64,000 nt of DNA from Chitinimonas prasina (GCF_030160395.1 NZ_BSOG01000008.1:1-64000), one strand, 5' to 3'. Shown: positions 41,691 to 51,514, counted from the stretch's first letter. Numbers and translations: made by a program. The notes: generated by a model not told the origin, from the sequence alone.

Positions 41691-43067
41691 ATGCACGTGA
41701 TAAAAATATCCCGCCTCACCTCCCTGGCTGCGGCCTGCCTGTTGCTGGCACAACCCGTTATTGCAAACGACCAGCCCGCCGTTGATCCCGCTGCACAGCC
41801 AGCTGCCGAGCCTGCTGCAAAGAAATCTAAAGCTGACCTTGCAGCCGAAGCCATGCGCGAGATGCAGGAGTCGGAGCTGTTCCAGACCTATATGGGCATC
41901 ATGGGCGAGCTTAGCCCCCTGGTAAGCAGCGAACTGGCCCTGGAGGCCAAGCTGGAGCGTATCGAGAAGTTCGACTTCTCCGAGCCTACCCAGCAGCGCC
42001 TGAAGAAGCTGTTTGGCAACGCCAGGCCCTTGCATTTCAGCAAGCAGAAACTGGCCGACGGCGACATTGCTGTGGATTTCAAGCTCGACCCGCTCAAGTA
42101 CCACGATGAGCCTGCTGCCAGTCTGATGAACTGGTCAGGCATGGCTGGACGTGCCTTGGTGAAGTCCGATATGCGCCGGGTTACCATGACCGCCAGCTCC
42201 GATACGCTGGACATGGACAACAAGGAGCTGACACTGAAAGCCACCGGGCTCACCATGGCGAGCAGCCAGATGAAGGGGCCGCTGGATTTGTGGTTCGGCA
42301 ATGGCGAAGCCAGGGTCGAGCAGGTGACCGTGACGCCCAAGCGCTTGCCCATGACGGTTCAGCTGCACGCCCTGCGCTATGGCTTCGATATGCAAGCCAA
42401 GGGCAAGACGGTTGTCATCGGTTATACCGGCTCGATCAAGGCCATCAAATGGGGTGAAGACAGCGTAGAGGATGCCAATCTGGCGGTGCGTATCAGCGGC
42501 CTGCAGCTGGAGGCCCTGGCGGCCATGAACAAGGATGCCAAGGCGCAGGCTGCGAAGAAGCAGGTGCCGGCAGCACAGCTTGACGCCGCGTTGGCCATGG
42601 TAATGAAGCATGGTGTGGCCATGGTGAAGCAGGGCGTGGTGCTGGATGTCGACGATATCTCCGCCCGCTATCACGGCCACAAGGCCCAGATCAAGGGCCA
42701 GGTCAAGCTGGCCAAGCTGACCGACCGAGACCTGCAGAACTTCGACCGTATCATGAAGAAAGTGCAGCTGCGTTTTGATGCCAGCGTGCCACTGGGCATG
42801 GTTCGCGAATTGTCGCGCACCATGATGGCCAAGCAAGGTGGCGAGGGCGTGGACAAGCAGCAACTGGACGAGGCCAGCGAGCAGATGGTGCGCAGCGGTA
42901 TCGATACGCTGAAGCAGAACAACTGGGCTCGCCTGGAAGGCGACGTGCTGCGTAGCACCTTGGTGATGAACCAGGGCAAGCTGTTGCTGAATGGCAAGCC
43001 GCTGTCGCTGTCTGGCGGCAAGAAATCGGCCAAGCCGAAGCAGACCGCCAAGCGCGCAAAGGGCTAA
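41691..43067 (+). CDS. Large exported DUF945-like (YdgA) protein
   Basis: A 458-residue exported protein. Signal peptide: basic start IKISR, hydrophobic LTSLAAACLLLAQPVIA. A Pro/Ala linker (PAAQPAAEPAA) follows, then a long beta-rich body with repeating short strands (VDFKLDPLKYHD, LKATGLTMASSQM, LALRY-like segments, GYTGSIKAIKWG, DLAVRISGLQLEAL), typical of YdgA/DUF945 proteins linked to the envelope, and a Lys-rich tail. AAGG (41686-41689) lies too close to the ATG but 7 bases from a GTG at 41697, so the true start may be that GTG (456 residues). Confidence 0.65.
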   Translation: MHVIKISRLTSLAAACLLLAQPVIANDQPAVDPAAQPAAEPAAKKSKADLAAEAMREMQESELFQTYMGIMGELSPLVSSELALEAKLERIEKFDFSEPTQQRLKKLFGNARPLHFSKQKLADGDIAVDFKLDPLKYHDEPAASLMNWSGMAGRALVKSDMRRVTMTASSDTLDMDNKELTLKATGLTMASSQMKGPLDLWFGNGEARVEQVTVTPKRLPMTVQLHALRYGFDMQAKGKTVVIGYTGSIKAIKWGEDSVEDANLAVRISGLQLEALAAMNKDAKAQAAKKQVPAAQLDAALAMVMKHGVAMVKQGVVLDVDDISARYHGHKAQIKGQVKLAKLTDRDLQNFDRIMKKVQLRFDASVPLGMVRELSRTMMAKQGGEGVDKQQLDEASEQMVRSGIDTLKQNNWARLEGDVLRSTLVMNQGKLLLNGKPLSLSGGKKSAKPKQTAKRAKG

Positions 43068-43089
43068 GCCAGCCTGGCGTCGAGCACCC

Positions 43090-43124
43090 ACAAAGGGCCG
43101 CTGCAAAGCGGCCCTTTGTGTTTT
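43090..43124 (+). terminator. Intrinsic terminator after DUF945-like gene
   Basis: Arms AAAGGGCCGCT and AGCGGCCCTTT around a short loop, then TGTGTTTT. No gene is supported in the 270 bp that follow up to 43395. Confidence 0.85.
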
Positions 43125-43395
43125 ACGGGCCAACAGCAGCTGGGTGGGACGTGCCTTTTACGCGACAGGCAGGCGCTTGAGGGCGCTGCCGGATACACCG
43201 CTTGTATCGCCATGTGGACTTGCTATCTGGGTATTTTTTCCTTGCATATCAAGCCTATGCTGCGTCGATGTCCAGACGCGAGCCGTGATTGGCTTGGTGT
43301 TGGTGTTTGCTTGCGGCACCCTTGTGTGTGGGGGGCTTAGCCGGCGCTGGCTGGCTATGGCATGCTGCGCCGCTGACCCTAAAACGGAGAATGCC

Positions 43396-44328
43396 GTGAT
43401 TGCGCTGACTGCTCGAGTTTCCCTGGTGCTGGGGGCTACTGCTGCCCTGGCTTGCTCGCTTGGAGTGTCCGCTGCCGCGCAGCGCACCCCTGCCGATATC
43501 ATCAAGCAGTCTGCTGCCAGCGATTGGCGCCCTCTGGATGGGCAAAATACCCTGGTGATGGAGCTGAACGGCGGGCAGGTGATCTTTGAACTGGCGCCCC
43601 GTTTTGCACCGCGCCATGCTGCCAATATCCGCAAGCTGGCGCGCAATGGCTACTACGACGGGCTTGCTGTGATACGGGTGCAGGATAACTTTGTCACCCA
43701 ATGGGGCGACCCGGTGGACGAGGAGAAAGAGCCTGCCAAGGTCAAGCCGTTGGGCGATGCCGAGGCCAAGCTACCGGCGGAGTTCTCCATTGCCTACCGA
43801 GGATTGCCGATTGCCCGGCTGAAGGATGCGGATGGCTTTGCGCCGGTCACCGGCTTTAGCGAGGGTATGCCGGTGGCGGCCGACCCGAAGAAGAACCGTG
43901 CCTGGATACCACACTGCTACGGCGTGATCGGTGCCGGCCGTGGCAATACGGTGGACAGCAGCAACGGCAGCAGTCTCTACGTCATCATCGGACAGGCGCC
44001 GCGTGCGCTGGATCTTAACATCACGGTGGTGGGCCGCGTGCTCAAGGGTATGGAGTTGCTATCCGGCTTGCCGCGTGGCGGCAGCAATATGGGGTTCTAT
44101 GACAAGCCCGAGCAGCATGTGCCCTTGCAGCGGGTACGCTTGCTGGCCGATATCCCTGCGGCCGAGCGCCCCGCGCTGGAGGTGCTGCGTACCGATACGC
44201 CCACGTGGCAGGCACTGGTGGAATCGCGCCGCCATGCCAGTGGTGATTGGTATGTGCATAGCGCCGAGCACACCAATGTCTGCAATATTGGCATTCCTAC
44301 CCGTCCGCTGGTGCCTGCAGCCAGCTAA
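43396..44328 (+). CDS. Cyclophilin-type peptidyl-prolyl isomerase, exported
   Basis: A 310-residue protein with a signal peptide (TARVSLVLGATAALACSLGVSAAA) and a cyclophilin-like domain: VIFELAPRFAPRHAANIRKLARNGYYDGLAVIRVQDNFVTQWGDP in fragments, then GSSLYVIIGQAPRALDLNITVVGRVLKGMELLSGLPRG. The active-site segment FVTQWGDP replaces the classical FMIQGGD, and an extra inserted region lies between. The start is a GTG at 43396 with GGAG 6 bases upstream. The family is known in periplasmic folding; the extended C-terminus is not identified. Not tied to neighbours. Confidence 0.78.
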   Translation: MIALTARVSLVLGATAALACSLGVSAAAQRTPADIIKQSAASDWRPLDGQNTLVMELNGGQVIFELAPRFAPRHAANIRKLARNGYYDGLAVIRVQDNFVTQWGDPVDEEKEPAKVKPLGDAEAKLPAEFSIAYRGLPIARLKDADGFAPVTGFSEGMPVAADPKKNRAWIPHCYGVIGAGRGNTVDSSNGSSLYVIIGQAPRALDLNITVVGRVLKGMELLSGLPRGGSNMGFYDKPEQHVPLQRVRLLADIPAAERPALEVLRTDTPTWQALVESRRHASGDWYVHSAEHTNVCNIGIPTRPLVPAAS

Positions 44329-44358
44329 TGGACGCTGGTGGCCCGCAGCACCAATAGA

Positions 44359-45612
44359 CTACGGTAACTGGGCAGGGCGGTGGCTAGCCAGTTCACGCAA
44401 GCCGGCCGCCAGGATGAGGTCGTCGGTATTGCCGGCGGGCTGGGCTAGGTCTACCCGTATCGGTGGCTGAAAGTCCTCGCGGGGCGTGCCACGGACATGG
44501 AACAGCCGTTCGGCGGGGACATTGGCGCTGATGCCGCTATGCGGCAGAGGGATAGTGTAGGTGGCCCCCAACAACCCGGCCATGGCAGTGCCGACGACCT
44601 GGGCACGGCCCAGGCCGTGCAGGCCTATGGCCAGGCCTTCTCCCATGCTGCCGGTCCAATGATCTACCAGTACAACCAGGGGGCGGGTGTACTGGAATGG
44701 CCCGCGTGGCTGCACCAGTTCCAGCCAAGCTCGGGCTATGCCGGTTTGCTGGGCTTCCAGCGGCAGATCGTGCCGTTGATAGGCGGCTTCCACCGCAATA
44801 AAGCGGCTCATGATGGCGCGGGCTATCTTGCTGTTGCCGCCGCCAGGGGTGTCGCGCAGATCCAGGATCAAGCCCTGGCTGTCGCCTAGCTCGGCCAGGG
44901 CTGCATCAAAAGCCGTAATCAGCGCATCCTGGCCCAGACTGTTGTTGAGCCGGATATAGCCGGCGCTACCGATACGCCTGTGGCTCAGGGGCGTGCTGGC
45001 CTGTGTGCTGACACCCGCCAGCGTGACCTCCAGCGGCCTGCCGTCTGCCAACAAGCGCAGCTGGCGCTGCTGGTCACGCCTGCCGGCCAGCAGTGAGCGC
45101 AAGGCCCAGTCGCGGGCCCGTTGGCTGGTCTGCGGCGCTACCCGCCCAAGTTTTTGCGCCACGGCTACGGCAATGGGCTGGCCCTGTATATGGGTCAATA
45201 TCATGCCCGCTTGCAAGCCAGCCTTAGCGGCAGGGCTATCAGGCCGCACCTGGACCAGGCGGGCGGTCTCGCCCTGCCAGGCCGCCCACAGGTCGGTGCC
45301 CGACGGGACCAGTCGTGGCGAGCTGGCGGTGTTGCGGTTGAGCTGGGTGTGGTCGTCGTGCAATTCTTCCAGCAATTGTTCCAGCACCGTGATGAAGGCA
45401 AGCTGATCGCGGGCCTTGGCGGCCAGGGGGCGGTAGTGCGCCACGGCGGCCTGCCAATGCTGTGGCCCGTCGGTGAAATAGGCGTAGTTGGCCGTGACTT
45501 CGGTGGCCAGGGTGTCGAAGTCGGCCAAGTAGTCGCTGGCAGACGGGGTGGGGGCGGCCTTGCTGCAAAGGGTGCTGAGCAGCAGGCCCAAGGTGCAGAA
45601 TAACTTTCTCAT
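44359..45612 (-). CDS. S41 family (tail-specific) protease, exported
   Basis: A 417-residue protein with signal peptide (FCTLGLLLSTLCSKAA), a PDZ-like domain (about 110-150; VRPDSPAAKAGLQAGMILTHIQGQP) and an S41 peptidase domain (from about 215). LILDLRDTPGGGNSKIARAI and VVLVDHWTGSMGEGLAIGLHGLGRAQVVG carry the nucleophile Ser in TGSMGEG. It likely degrades or trims exported proteins. Its C-terminal stop lies close to the prolyl isomerase stop (convergent). Confidence 0.82.
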   Translation of the reverse strand: MRKLFCTLGLLLSTLCSKAAPTPSASDYLADFDTLATEVTANYAYFTDGPQHWQAAVAHYRPLAAKARDQLAFITVLEQLLEELHDDHTQLNRNTASSPRLVPSGTDLWAAWQGETARLVQVRPDSPAAKAGLQAGMILTHIQGQPIAVAVAQKLGRVAPQTSQRARDWALRSLLAGRRDQQRQLRLLADGRPLEVTLAGVSTQASTPLSHRRIGSAGYIRLNNSLGQDALITAFDAALAELGDSQGLILDLRDTPGGGNSKIARAIMSRFIAVEAAYQRHDLPLEAQQTGIARAWLELVQPRGPFQYTRPLVVLVDHWTGSMGEGLAIGLHGLGRAQVVGTAMAGLLGATYTIPLPHSGISANVPAERLFHVRGTPREDFQPPIRVDLAQPAGNTDDLILAAGLRELASHRPAQLP

Positions 45613-45765
45613 GCAGATAGGGGCTTGGCGTAGGTGGATGCCACATTCTCGCCCCCATGCGGCGTTGTGCGTAAAAAATTTCTCCTCGCACAGGCCTGCC
45701 TGGGCACCGCAAATTCTGGCACGTGTCCTTTGGAGGCGGGGAGGGCGTGGTAGCCGGCAAGTCCG

Positions 45766-47211
45766 CTACCTAAAATAAGGGGCAAGGTGCCGGTCCAGCT
45801 CAGCGATCACATCGTTGGCCAAGGTGATGCCCCGGCCATCGCGATTGACCAGGGCGTCACTGGCGCAGCCATGCAGGCGGGTGGCCAGGCAGGTGGCCTG
45901 CCAGGCGGTGAGGCCTTGTGCCATCAGGGCGGCGATCAGGCCACTCAGCAGGTCGCCTTGGCCCGCATTGGCCAGTGCGGCGCTGCCGCTCTGGTTGACC
46001 GCCATGAGGGCGCCGTCGACGATGACGGTACCTGCGCCCTTGAGCACGATGGTGGCATGGTAGCGGCGGGCAAGCGCTGCCGCAGCGTCATAGCGGTGCT
46101 GCTGCACCTCGGCTGTGCTGCAGGCCAGGAGCCTGGCGGCTTCGGCCGGATGGGGCGTCAACACGGTAGGCGCCTGGCGCGGGTGGGCGGCCTGGGTGAG
46201 GCGCGGGTCGCTGGCCAGCAGGTTGAGGGCGTCAGCATCCAGTACCAGTGCCTGCTGGCTGCTCAGCGCATGGTGCAACAGGTCGGCAGCCGGCGCGCCT
46301 TGGCCCAGGCCTGGCCCCAGCAGGATCAGATCAGCCGCATCCATCAGCAGGGTATCGGCCGGACGCAGCATCAGCTCGGGGCGAGCCAGGTCTGCACTGG
46401 GTACCGGCCCCAGCAGACCGGCAAAGACCTTGCCGGCGCCTGCCTGTAGTGCCGCCCTGCCGGCCAGCAGGGCGGCACCGGTCATGCCCTCGGCGCCGCC
46501 TATGATGCAGATGGTGCCATAGCTGCCCTTGTGGCTGTCGGCCGCACGAGATATGCGGATGGTTTGGGCCACGGTGGCGGTATCCAGCAGGGCGGCCTGA
46601 TCCAGTGTGGGGGCGTCCAGCCCCAGCTTGTCCAGCAGGCAGAGGCCGGTATAGTCGCGGGCTGCACCGGTTGCCAGCCCACGTGCCTGACCGATGAAGC
46701 TCAGGGTCCAGCGGGCCTGTATGGGGGTGCCCAGCAGTGCGCCGCTGTCGGCGTGTACGCCGCTGGGCACATCGAGTGCCAGTATCGGTTTGCCCAACTG
46801 GTTGACTTGGGTAATCAGCGCCTGCCAGTTTGGCTCCAACGGACGGTTCAGGCCCAGGCCGAACAAGCCGTCGATGATGACGGTGCAGGCCCTTGTAGGC
46901 GCATGGGCGCTCTCGGTGCCGCCGCAGCGCTGCCAGTCGCGGTATGCGGTGGCGGCGTCAGCGGGCAGGTTGCCTGGCCCGGCTGGCATGCAGACTGATA
47001 GGGAATAGCCCAACTGCCTCAGCAAGGTGGCGGCAACCAGTGCGTCGCCACCATTGTTGCCCGGCCCTACCAGCACGCCGATGGGTGCGGCCTTGCCGAA
47101 GCGACGCGAGATAAAATCGGCGGCGGCGCGTCCGGCACGTCGCATCAGGGGCAGGCCCAGCTTGCGGGCCTGCTGTTCTATCTGGCGTAGCTGCGATACG
47201 TTATGGAACAT
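45766..47211 (-). CDS. nnrD: NnrD/NnrE bifunctional NAD(P)H-hydrate repair enzyme
   Basis: A 481-residue two-domain enzyme. The N-terminal half is the epimerase (YjeF_N): GVLVGPGNNGGDALVAA and LFGLGLNRPLEP, ILALDVPSGVHADSG. The C-terminal half is the ATP/ADP-dependent dehydratase: GAEGMTGAALLAGRAALQAGAGK, VLDADALNLLAS, VLTPHPAEAARLL and NAGQGDLLSGLIAALMAQG. It repairs damaged NAD(P)HX. Both active sites look intact. Start ATG at 47211 lies 106 bp from the divergent flavodoxin-like gene. Confidence 0.93.
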   Translation of the reverse strand: MFHNVSQLRQIEQQARKLGLPLMRRAGRAAADFISRRFGKAAPIGVLVGPGNNGGDALVAATLLRQLGYSLSVCMPAGPGNLPADAATAYRDWQRCGGTESAHAPTRACTVIIDGLFGLGLNRPLEPNWQALITQVNQLGKPILALDVPSGVHADSGALLGTPIQARWTLSFIGQARGLATGAARDYTGLCLLDKLGLDAPTLDQAALLDTATVAQTIRISRAADSHKGSYGTICIIGGAEGMTGAALLAGRAALQAGAGKVFAGLLGPVPSADLARPELMLRPADTLLMDAADLILLGPGLGQGAPAADLLHHALSSQQALVLDADALNLLASDPRLTQAAHPRQAPTVLTPHPAEAARLLACSTAEVQQHRYDAAAALARRYHATIVLKGAGTVIVDGALMAVNQSGSAALANAGQGDLLSGLIAALMAQGLTAWQATCLATRLHGCASDALVNRDGRGITLANDVIAELDRHLAPYFR

Positions 47212-47317
47212 GGAGGCTGAATGCGGTCATAGCAAGAAGGGGCGATGTGTTCTGGATCATAGACTGCCCAGCGTGGCGCTTGTTGATGTAATACCTGCGG
47301 CGAGTGTGAGATATGCA

Positions 47318-47782
47318 ATGAAACAGCTGCTGATACTGCATGCCGGGCAGACCGAGGCCGGCCATACCTATGCGCTGGCGCAATCAGCGCGGATCGGTGC
47401 TGCTGCGCTGGCGGACGAGGTGGCCACTGTCATGCTGCCGGCGTTGCAGGCAGATCTGCCGGATTTGCTGGCGGCAAAGGGTCTGCTGCTGGTGACGCCA
47501 GAGAAGTTTGGCTATATGGCGGGCGCGCTGAAGGATTTCTTTGACCGAACCTTCTACCCCGCCCAGGGCAAGATAGCGGGCCTGCCCTATGCATTGGTGG
47601 TGGTGGGCGGCAATGACGGCAGCGGGGCGGTCATGGCGGTAGAGCGTATTGCCCGGGGTTACCCGCTGAAAGCCATTGCCGAGCCCCTGGTGGTCAAGGG
47701 GGCGCCCACCGAGGCGCAATTGCAGCGGGCTTGCGAGCTGGGTGAGGCCATGGCGGGCGGCATCGCCATGGGCATATTCTGA
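47318..47782 (+). CDS. Flavodoxin-fold NADPH-dependent FMN reductase-like protein
   Basis: A 154-residue flavodoxin-type domain: QLLILHAGQTEAGHTYALA (phosphate loop) and a LLVTPEKFGYMAGALKDFFDRT segment that positions the flavin ring, then ALVVVGGNDGSGAVMAVERIA. Members reduce quinones or act as iron/flavin reductases; the substrate is unknown. Start is the ATG at 47318; earlier in-frame codons overlap nnrD on the other strand. 11 bp upstream of the GIY-YIG gene, so the two form an operon. Confidence 0.75.
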   Translation: MKQLLILHAGQTEAGHTYALAQSARIGAAALADEVATVMLPALQADLPDLLAAKGLLLVTPEKFGYMAGALKDFFDRTFYPAQGKIAGLPYALVVVGGNDGSGAVMAVERIARGYPLKAIAEPLVVKGAPTEAQLQRACELGEAMAGGIAMGIF

Positions 47783-47793
47783 AGGAGTGGCAA

Positions 47794-48051
47794 GTGCCGC
47801 AAGGCTGGTGTGTCTATTTACTGCGCTGTGCCGACGATAGCCTCTATTGCGGTATCAGCAATGATCTGGCGGCGCGCATCGATACACACAATCGTGGACG
47901 TGGTGCGCGCTATACGCGGGTGCGCCTGCCCGTGGTGCTGGCCTATGCCGAGGCGTGCGAGGACAGGTCCAGCGCCTCGCGGCGGGAGGCCGCCATCAAG
48001 AAACTGGACCGCAAGGCGAAGCTGGCCTTGGTGGCAGCAGGATGCAACTGA
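47794..48051 (+). CDS. GIY-YIG nuclease-fold protein
   Basis: An 85-residue single-domain protein of the UPF0213/YhbQ type: CVYLLRCADDSLYCGISNDLAARIDTHNRGRGARYTR in fragments holds the GIY (here VYL/YCG) motif and the basic helix, ending SASRREAAIKKLDRKAKLAL. It lacks an additional DNA-binding domain. The start is GTG at 47794 with AAGGAG 7 bases upstream. The YhbQ family is poorly characterised; DNA repair is inference. Confidence 0.85.
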   Translation: MPQGWCVYLLRCADDSLYCGISNDLAARIDTHNRGRGARYTRVRLPVVLAYAEACEDRSSASRREAAIKKLDRKAKLALVAAGCN

Positions 48052-48197
48052 TTGAAGAAAAAGGACTATGGCGCCGATTGGAAGAATCAATCGGCAGGTG
48101 CGCTTGAATTGACAGGAACCGGCCTGAAATTCTTGATTGGTTTACTCGGGTATTTGCTGCCCGGTACAATTGACCCCTATCGCATCAGGATCGCATC

Positions 48198-49004
48198 ATG
48201 AACGCACCCCACAAGCCCGCGCCTCTCGAGGACGTGCAAAGCTCGCGCGATGTACGCAACATCGCCATCAACAAGGTCGGCATCAAATCCCTGCGCCATC
48301 CCGTCAAGGTGGCCGACCGGGCCGAAGGGGTACAGCATACGGTTGCCGGCTTCGATATGTACGTGTATCTGCCCGAGCACTACAAGGGCACGCATATGTC
48401 GCGCTTCGTGCAATTGCTGAACAGCCACGAGCAGGCGATCTCGGTGGCCTCGTTCGAGCAGATGGCGCGCGAGATGGTTGGGAAGCTGGAGGCGGAATCG
48501 GGCTATATCGAGATGCGCTTTCCTTTCTTCATGAACAAGACGGCGCCGGTATCAGGCGTGCAAAGCCTGATGGACTACGATGTCAGCCTGATTGGCGAGA
48601 TACGGCAGGGGGTGTTTACCCAGACCATCAAGGTGGTGGTGGCCGCGACCAGCCTTTGCCCCTGCTCCAAGAAAATCTCCGAATACGGTGCGCATAACCA
48701 GCGCTCGCATGTGACCATCACCGCCCAGGTGAATGACAGGGTATGGCTGGAGGAGCTGATACGGGTGGCTGAAGAAGAGGCATCCTGCGAGGTCTACGGC
48801 ATACTCAAGCGGCCGGACGAGAAGTATGTGACCGAGCAGGCCTATGACAACCCCAAGTTCGTGGAAGATTTTATTCGCGATGTGGCCGCCAGGCTCAATG
48901 GCGACCCCCGGATAGACCGCTATGTGGTGGAGGTGGAAAACTTCGAGTCCATCCACAATCACTCTGCCTACGCCTTGATCGAGCACGACAAGCGCACGGC
49001 CTGA
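48198..49004 (+). CDS. folE2: GTP cyclohydrolase FolE2 (type IB)
   Basis: A 268-residue protein of the FolE2 family. The catalytic segment is [22 protein letters not shown], with Cys154 matching the metal-binding cysteine of type IB enzymes and the GAHNQRS motif diagnostic. N-terminal [15 protein letters not shown] is also family-specific. It makes dihydroneopterin triphosphate, the first step of folate and related pathways, without the zinc dependence of FolE. A good ribosome site is not obvious. Followed by a strong terminator. Independent of the neighbouring GIY-YIG gene. Confidence 0.95.
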   Translation: MNAPHKPAPLEDVQSSRDVRNIAINKVGIKSLRHPVKVADRAEGVQHTVAGFDMYVYLPEHYKGTHMSRFVQLLNSHEQAISVASFEQMAREMVGKLEAESGYIEMRFPFFMNKTAPVSGVQSLMDYDVSLIGEIRQGVFTQTIKVVVAATSLCPCSKKISEYGAHNQRSHVTITAQVNDRVWLEELIRVAEEEASCEVYGILKRPDEKYVTEQAYDNPKFVEDFIRDVAARLNGDPRIDRYVVEVENFESIHNHSAYALIEHDKRTA

Positions 49005-49018
49005 GCCAGGTAAGCATG

Positions 49019-49045
49019 AAAAAACCGCCCGAGGGCGGTTTTTTT
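49019..49045. terminator. Bidirectional terminator after folE2 and ygfZ
   Basis: A-run, ACCGCCC arm, short loop, GGGCGGT arm, seven T. Placed between two convergent genes and symmetric, so it can serve both. Confidence 0.92.
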
Positions 49046-49070
49046 ACGGGCCTGTGATGCTGAGCGGCGC

Positions 49071-50072
49071 TTACTCGTGCACCGGATAGGGCAGTGGCAA
49101 GAAGGTGAGTAGCGGGCCTTCTGGGCTGTCGAGGTGGACACCGTGCTCTACGCTGGCCATCTGTACCACAACCAGCGCTTCCCATAGACCTTCGCCAGCC
49201 GGCGCGGCCAGGGCAACCTGGCCGCTGGCCTGGCCGTTCATCTCCGGGCTGTAGACAGCCTGCCCAGCCTGCATGGGGGCAGTGGCACTTACCCGGAAGG
49301 TACGGCGCTTGAGCTTGCCCAGGTATTGGGTGCGGGCGACGATTTCCTGGCCGGGATAACAGCCCTTTTTGAAGCTGACGGCGCCGATCAGTTCCATATT
49401 GGCCATCTGCGCGACAAAGGCCTCTTGGGTTTCGGGCAGTATCCAGGGTATGCCTGCGCGGATGTCCGACAGCGTCCAGGCAGCCGTGCCCGATGGCTGG
49501 GCGCCAGCGGCCAGCAGGGCGGGCCAGGCAGCCATGGCGGCGTCGAGCGTCAGGCAGAGCAGCAGGCGATCCTGCCCCAGCCTGGCAAGCAAGCCGCCGG
49601 CCAGCTTGATGGTCTGCATGGCTTCGGCCGGTGCCGAGCCGAACACGGCTAGGGCGATGGCGGTGGCTTGCGGGCCATTCAGGCCCAACAGCACGCGCTC
49701 ATCGCTGGCATCGCTGGCGCGGGTCTTGCTGCGCAATACATACATGCTCAGGCGCTTCTGCACACCTGCCTGCAAGGCGCGTGGCAGCATCAGCAGGATA
49801 TCGTCGGCTTCACGCAATACCAGAAAGCTGGCCAGCATACGGCCCTTGGGGGTGGAGTAGCTGGAGTACTGGCAACCGTCGGCGGGCATTTTCTTGAGAT
49901 CGCTGGACACCTGGCCATGCAGGAACGCCAGGGTCTCCTCACCGCTGAAGCGTATCAGGCCGAACTGCTGCAGTGGTACCAGCGCGGTGTCTGCTGCCGC
50001 AGTGGGAAAGCTGACCTGACCCTGTTCATCGGTATGTGCGCCCTGGCTTGCCAGGTAAGTGTGCCAATCCAT
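49071..50072 (-). CDS. ygfZ: YgfZ folate-binding protein (iron-sulfur cluster related)
   Basis: A 333-residue YgfZ/GcvT-related protein. It has the hallmark KKGCYPGQEIVARTQYLGKLKRR (cysteine of the K-x-G-C-x-x-G-Q-E motif), and N-terminal GLIRFSGEETLAFLHGQVSSDL. YgfZ helps repair Fe-S clusters together with folate. A TTG at 50090 could extend the frame by six residues, but the ATG at 50072 has the ribosome site (GGAGG) in the right area and the TTG overlaps it, so the ATG is chosen. The gap to the AsmA-like gene is 103 bp. Confidence 0.92.
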   Translation of the reverse strand: MDWHTYLASQGAHTDEQGQVSFPTAAADTALVPLQQFGLIRFSGEETLAFLHGQVSSDLKKMPADGCQYSSYSTPKGRMLASFLVLREADDILLMLPRALQAGVQKRLSMYVLRSKTRASDASDERVLLGLNGPQATAIALAVFGSAPAEAMQTIKLAGGLLARLGQDRLLLCLTLDAAMAAWPALLAAGAQPSGTAAWTLSDIRAGIPWILPETQEAFVAQMANMELIGAVSFKKGCYPGQEIVARTQYLGKLKRRTFRVSATAPMQAGQAVYSPEMNGQASGQVALAAPAGEGLWEALVVVQMASVEHGVHLDSPEGPLLTFLPLPYPVHE

Positions 50073-50175
50073 TGCTGATATTGCCTCCAAATGACGATCG
50101 CCGACCAGGGGCCGGCGATATCCATACTGATGATTAACTGTCGGCCTAACCGTCGGTAATCACATAGGTTAACGG

Positions 50176-51435
50176 TTAAAAGATCTGCGTGGTGTTCTCG
50201 CTGCTGCCTGGCTTGTAAGCGCCGGCCGAACGCAGCTCGGGGGCATCCAGCGTACCGGCGATGGCCAGCGGCGCGTTGACCACGATGCTGCCGCTGGACA
50301 GGCGGGTATTGATACGACCACCCAGCTTGCGCTCGGGGCTGATAGTCAGGCCACCACTGGCCGAGAACTTGCCTGAGTTCAGCTGCAGGCTGCGCAGCGA
50401 GACCTGGGTGTCCTCCAGCAGGTATTCGCCCGCCAGGGTATCGAAGCGGGTCTGGCCGCCGCGTTGCAGCACCGATGGACTCTGCGACTTGAGTGGTGTG
50501 ATCAGGTCGAAGTTATGCAGGTTGCCATCGCGCACCGAGAACTTGACCGACACGCGGCGCTTGGAGAACAGGTTCTCGTAGCTGTCGCCACTGAACTCGA
50601 AATCGGCAGTGGCTGCCATGCGGCCGGTGGAGCGGGTGGTCGCACTGGCCAGCGAGATCAGCGGTTCAACCTGCATGCTGCGTGTCTGCAGGCTGCCTGT
50701 CAGCTTCCAGCCCTCTACCCAGGTCAGCTGTGCCACACCCACGGCAGGTGAGCCGAAGATCAGTGCCTGGACGTCGTCAATCAGAATGCCGTCCTTGTCG
50801 GCCACGCCGCGCAGTATCAGCTGGTCAAAGCGTGCATCGGGGTAAGGGCCGGGGGCTACCCAGTTGTTGGCGGTAAAGTCGAGGCCGAACTTGTCGCCCT
50901 CAGGCTTGATGGTCAGGGTGGCGCGCTCGTCTGCATCGGACAGGGTAACCAGCTTGAAGGTGCCGTCCTGATTCAGCTGCAAGGTGCCGGACAGCGGGCC
51001 GATCTTGCGTTGGGTCAGCTGTATGGTCAGGTCTTTCAGCTTGAGCTTGGCGAAATTGATATCGCGGCCGCCCGGGTTGGGCTTGAGCCGGCCCGGCAGG
51101 GAAAGCGCAAAATCCTGCTTGAACTGGGCTTGCTCCAGTACCACGTCGGTCAGCTCGGTACGCAGATTGATCAGGTTGCGCAGGGTAATGGGCACAATGA
51201 CCTGACCAATTTCAGCCTCGCCCTGCTTGCCCATGGTCAGCTGCTTGAGCGCCAGTTGGGGTTTGGGGTCGTAGCTGAAAGCGATATCGCTGATGCTGAC
51301 AGGGATGTCCAGGCGTGCGCTAACTGCCTGTTCGATATCGGCTTTGTAGCTATCGTAGGGGAATAGCAGCGGGATGGCCGCCACGATGGCAACCAGAACC
51401 ACAACTATGATCAACAGTTTCTTGAGGGCAGACAT
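50176..51435 (-). CDS. AsmA family envelope protein
   Basis: A 419-residue AsmA-like protein: one N-terminal membrane anchor (LKKLLIIVVVLVAIVAAIPLLF) followed by YKADIEQAVSARLDIPVSISDIAFSYDP and a long beta-rich region. AsmA proteins sit in the inner membrane with a large periplasmic body and are linked to lipid transport to the outer membrane; the short version lacks the C-terminal repeat of larger paralogues. The ORF ends with the C-terminal TTQIF. In minus orientation; the tRNA-Asn promoter starts 36 bp before its start codon on the other strand. Confidence 0.82.
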   Translation of the reverse strand: MSALKKLLIIVVVLVAIVAAIPLLFPYDSYKADIEQAVSARLDIPVSISDIAFSYDPKPQLALKQLTMGKQGEAEIGQVIVPITLRNLINLRTELTDVVLEQAQFKQDFALSLPGRLKPNPGGRDINFAKLKLKDLTIQLTQRKIGPLSGTLQLNQDGTFKLVTLSDADERATLTIKPEGDKFGLDFTANNWVAPGPYPDARFDQLILRGVADKDGILIDDVQALIFGSPAVGVAQLTWVEGWKLTGSLQTRSMQVEPLISLASATTRSTGRMAATADFEFSGDSYENLFSKRRVSVKFSVRDGNLHNFDLITPLKSQSPSVLQRGGQTRFDTLAGEYLLEDTQVSLRSLQLNSGKFSASGGLTISPERKLGGRINTRLSSGSIVVNAPLAIAGTLDAPELRSAGAYKPGSSENTTQIF

Positions 51436-51470
51436 GAGGCCTTCTTATAAGTTTGAAATCGAAACGGGTG

Positions 51471-51499
51471 TTGACACGCCAAGCACAGCCTTTTAGTAT
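51471..51499 (+). promoter_or_regulatory. Strong promoter of tRNA-Asn
   Basis: TTGACA (51471-51476), 17-base spacer, TAGTAT (51494-51499), 15 bases before the tRNA start. Confidence 0.85.
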
Positions 51500-51514
51500 A
51501 GCGGCTTCTTTAGT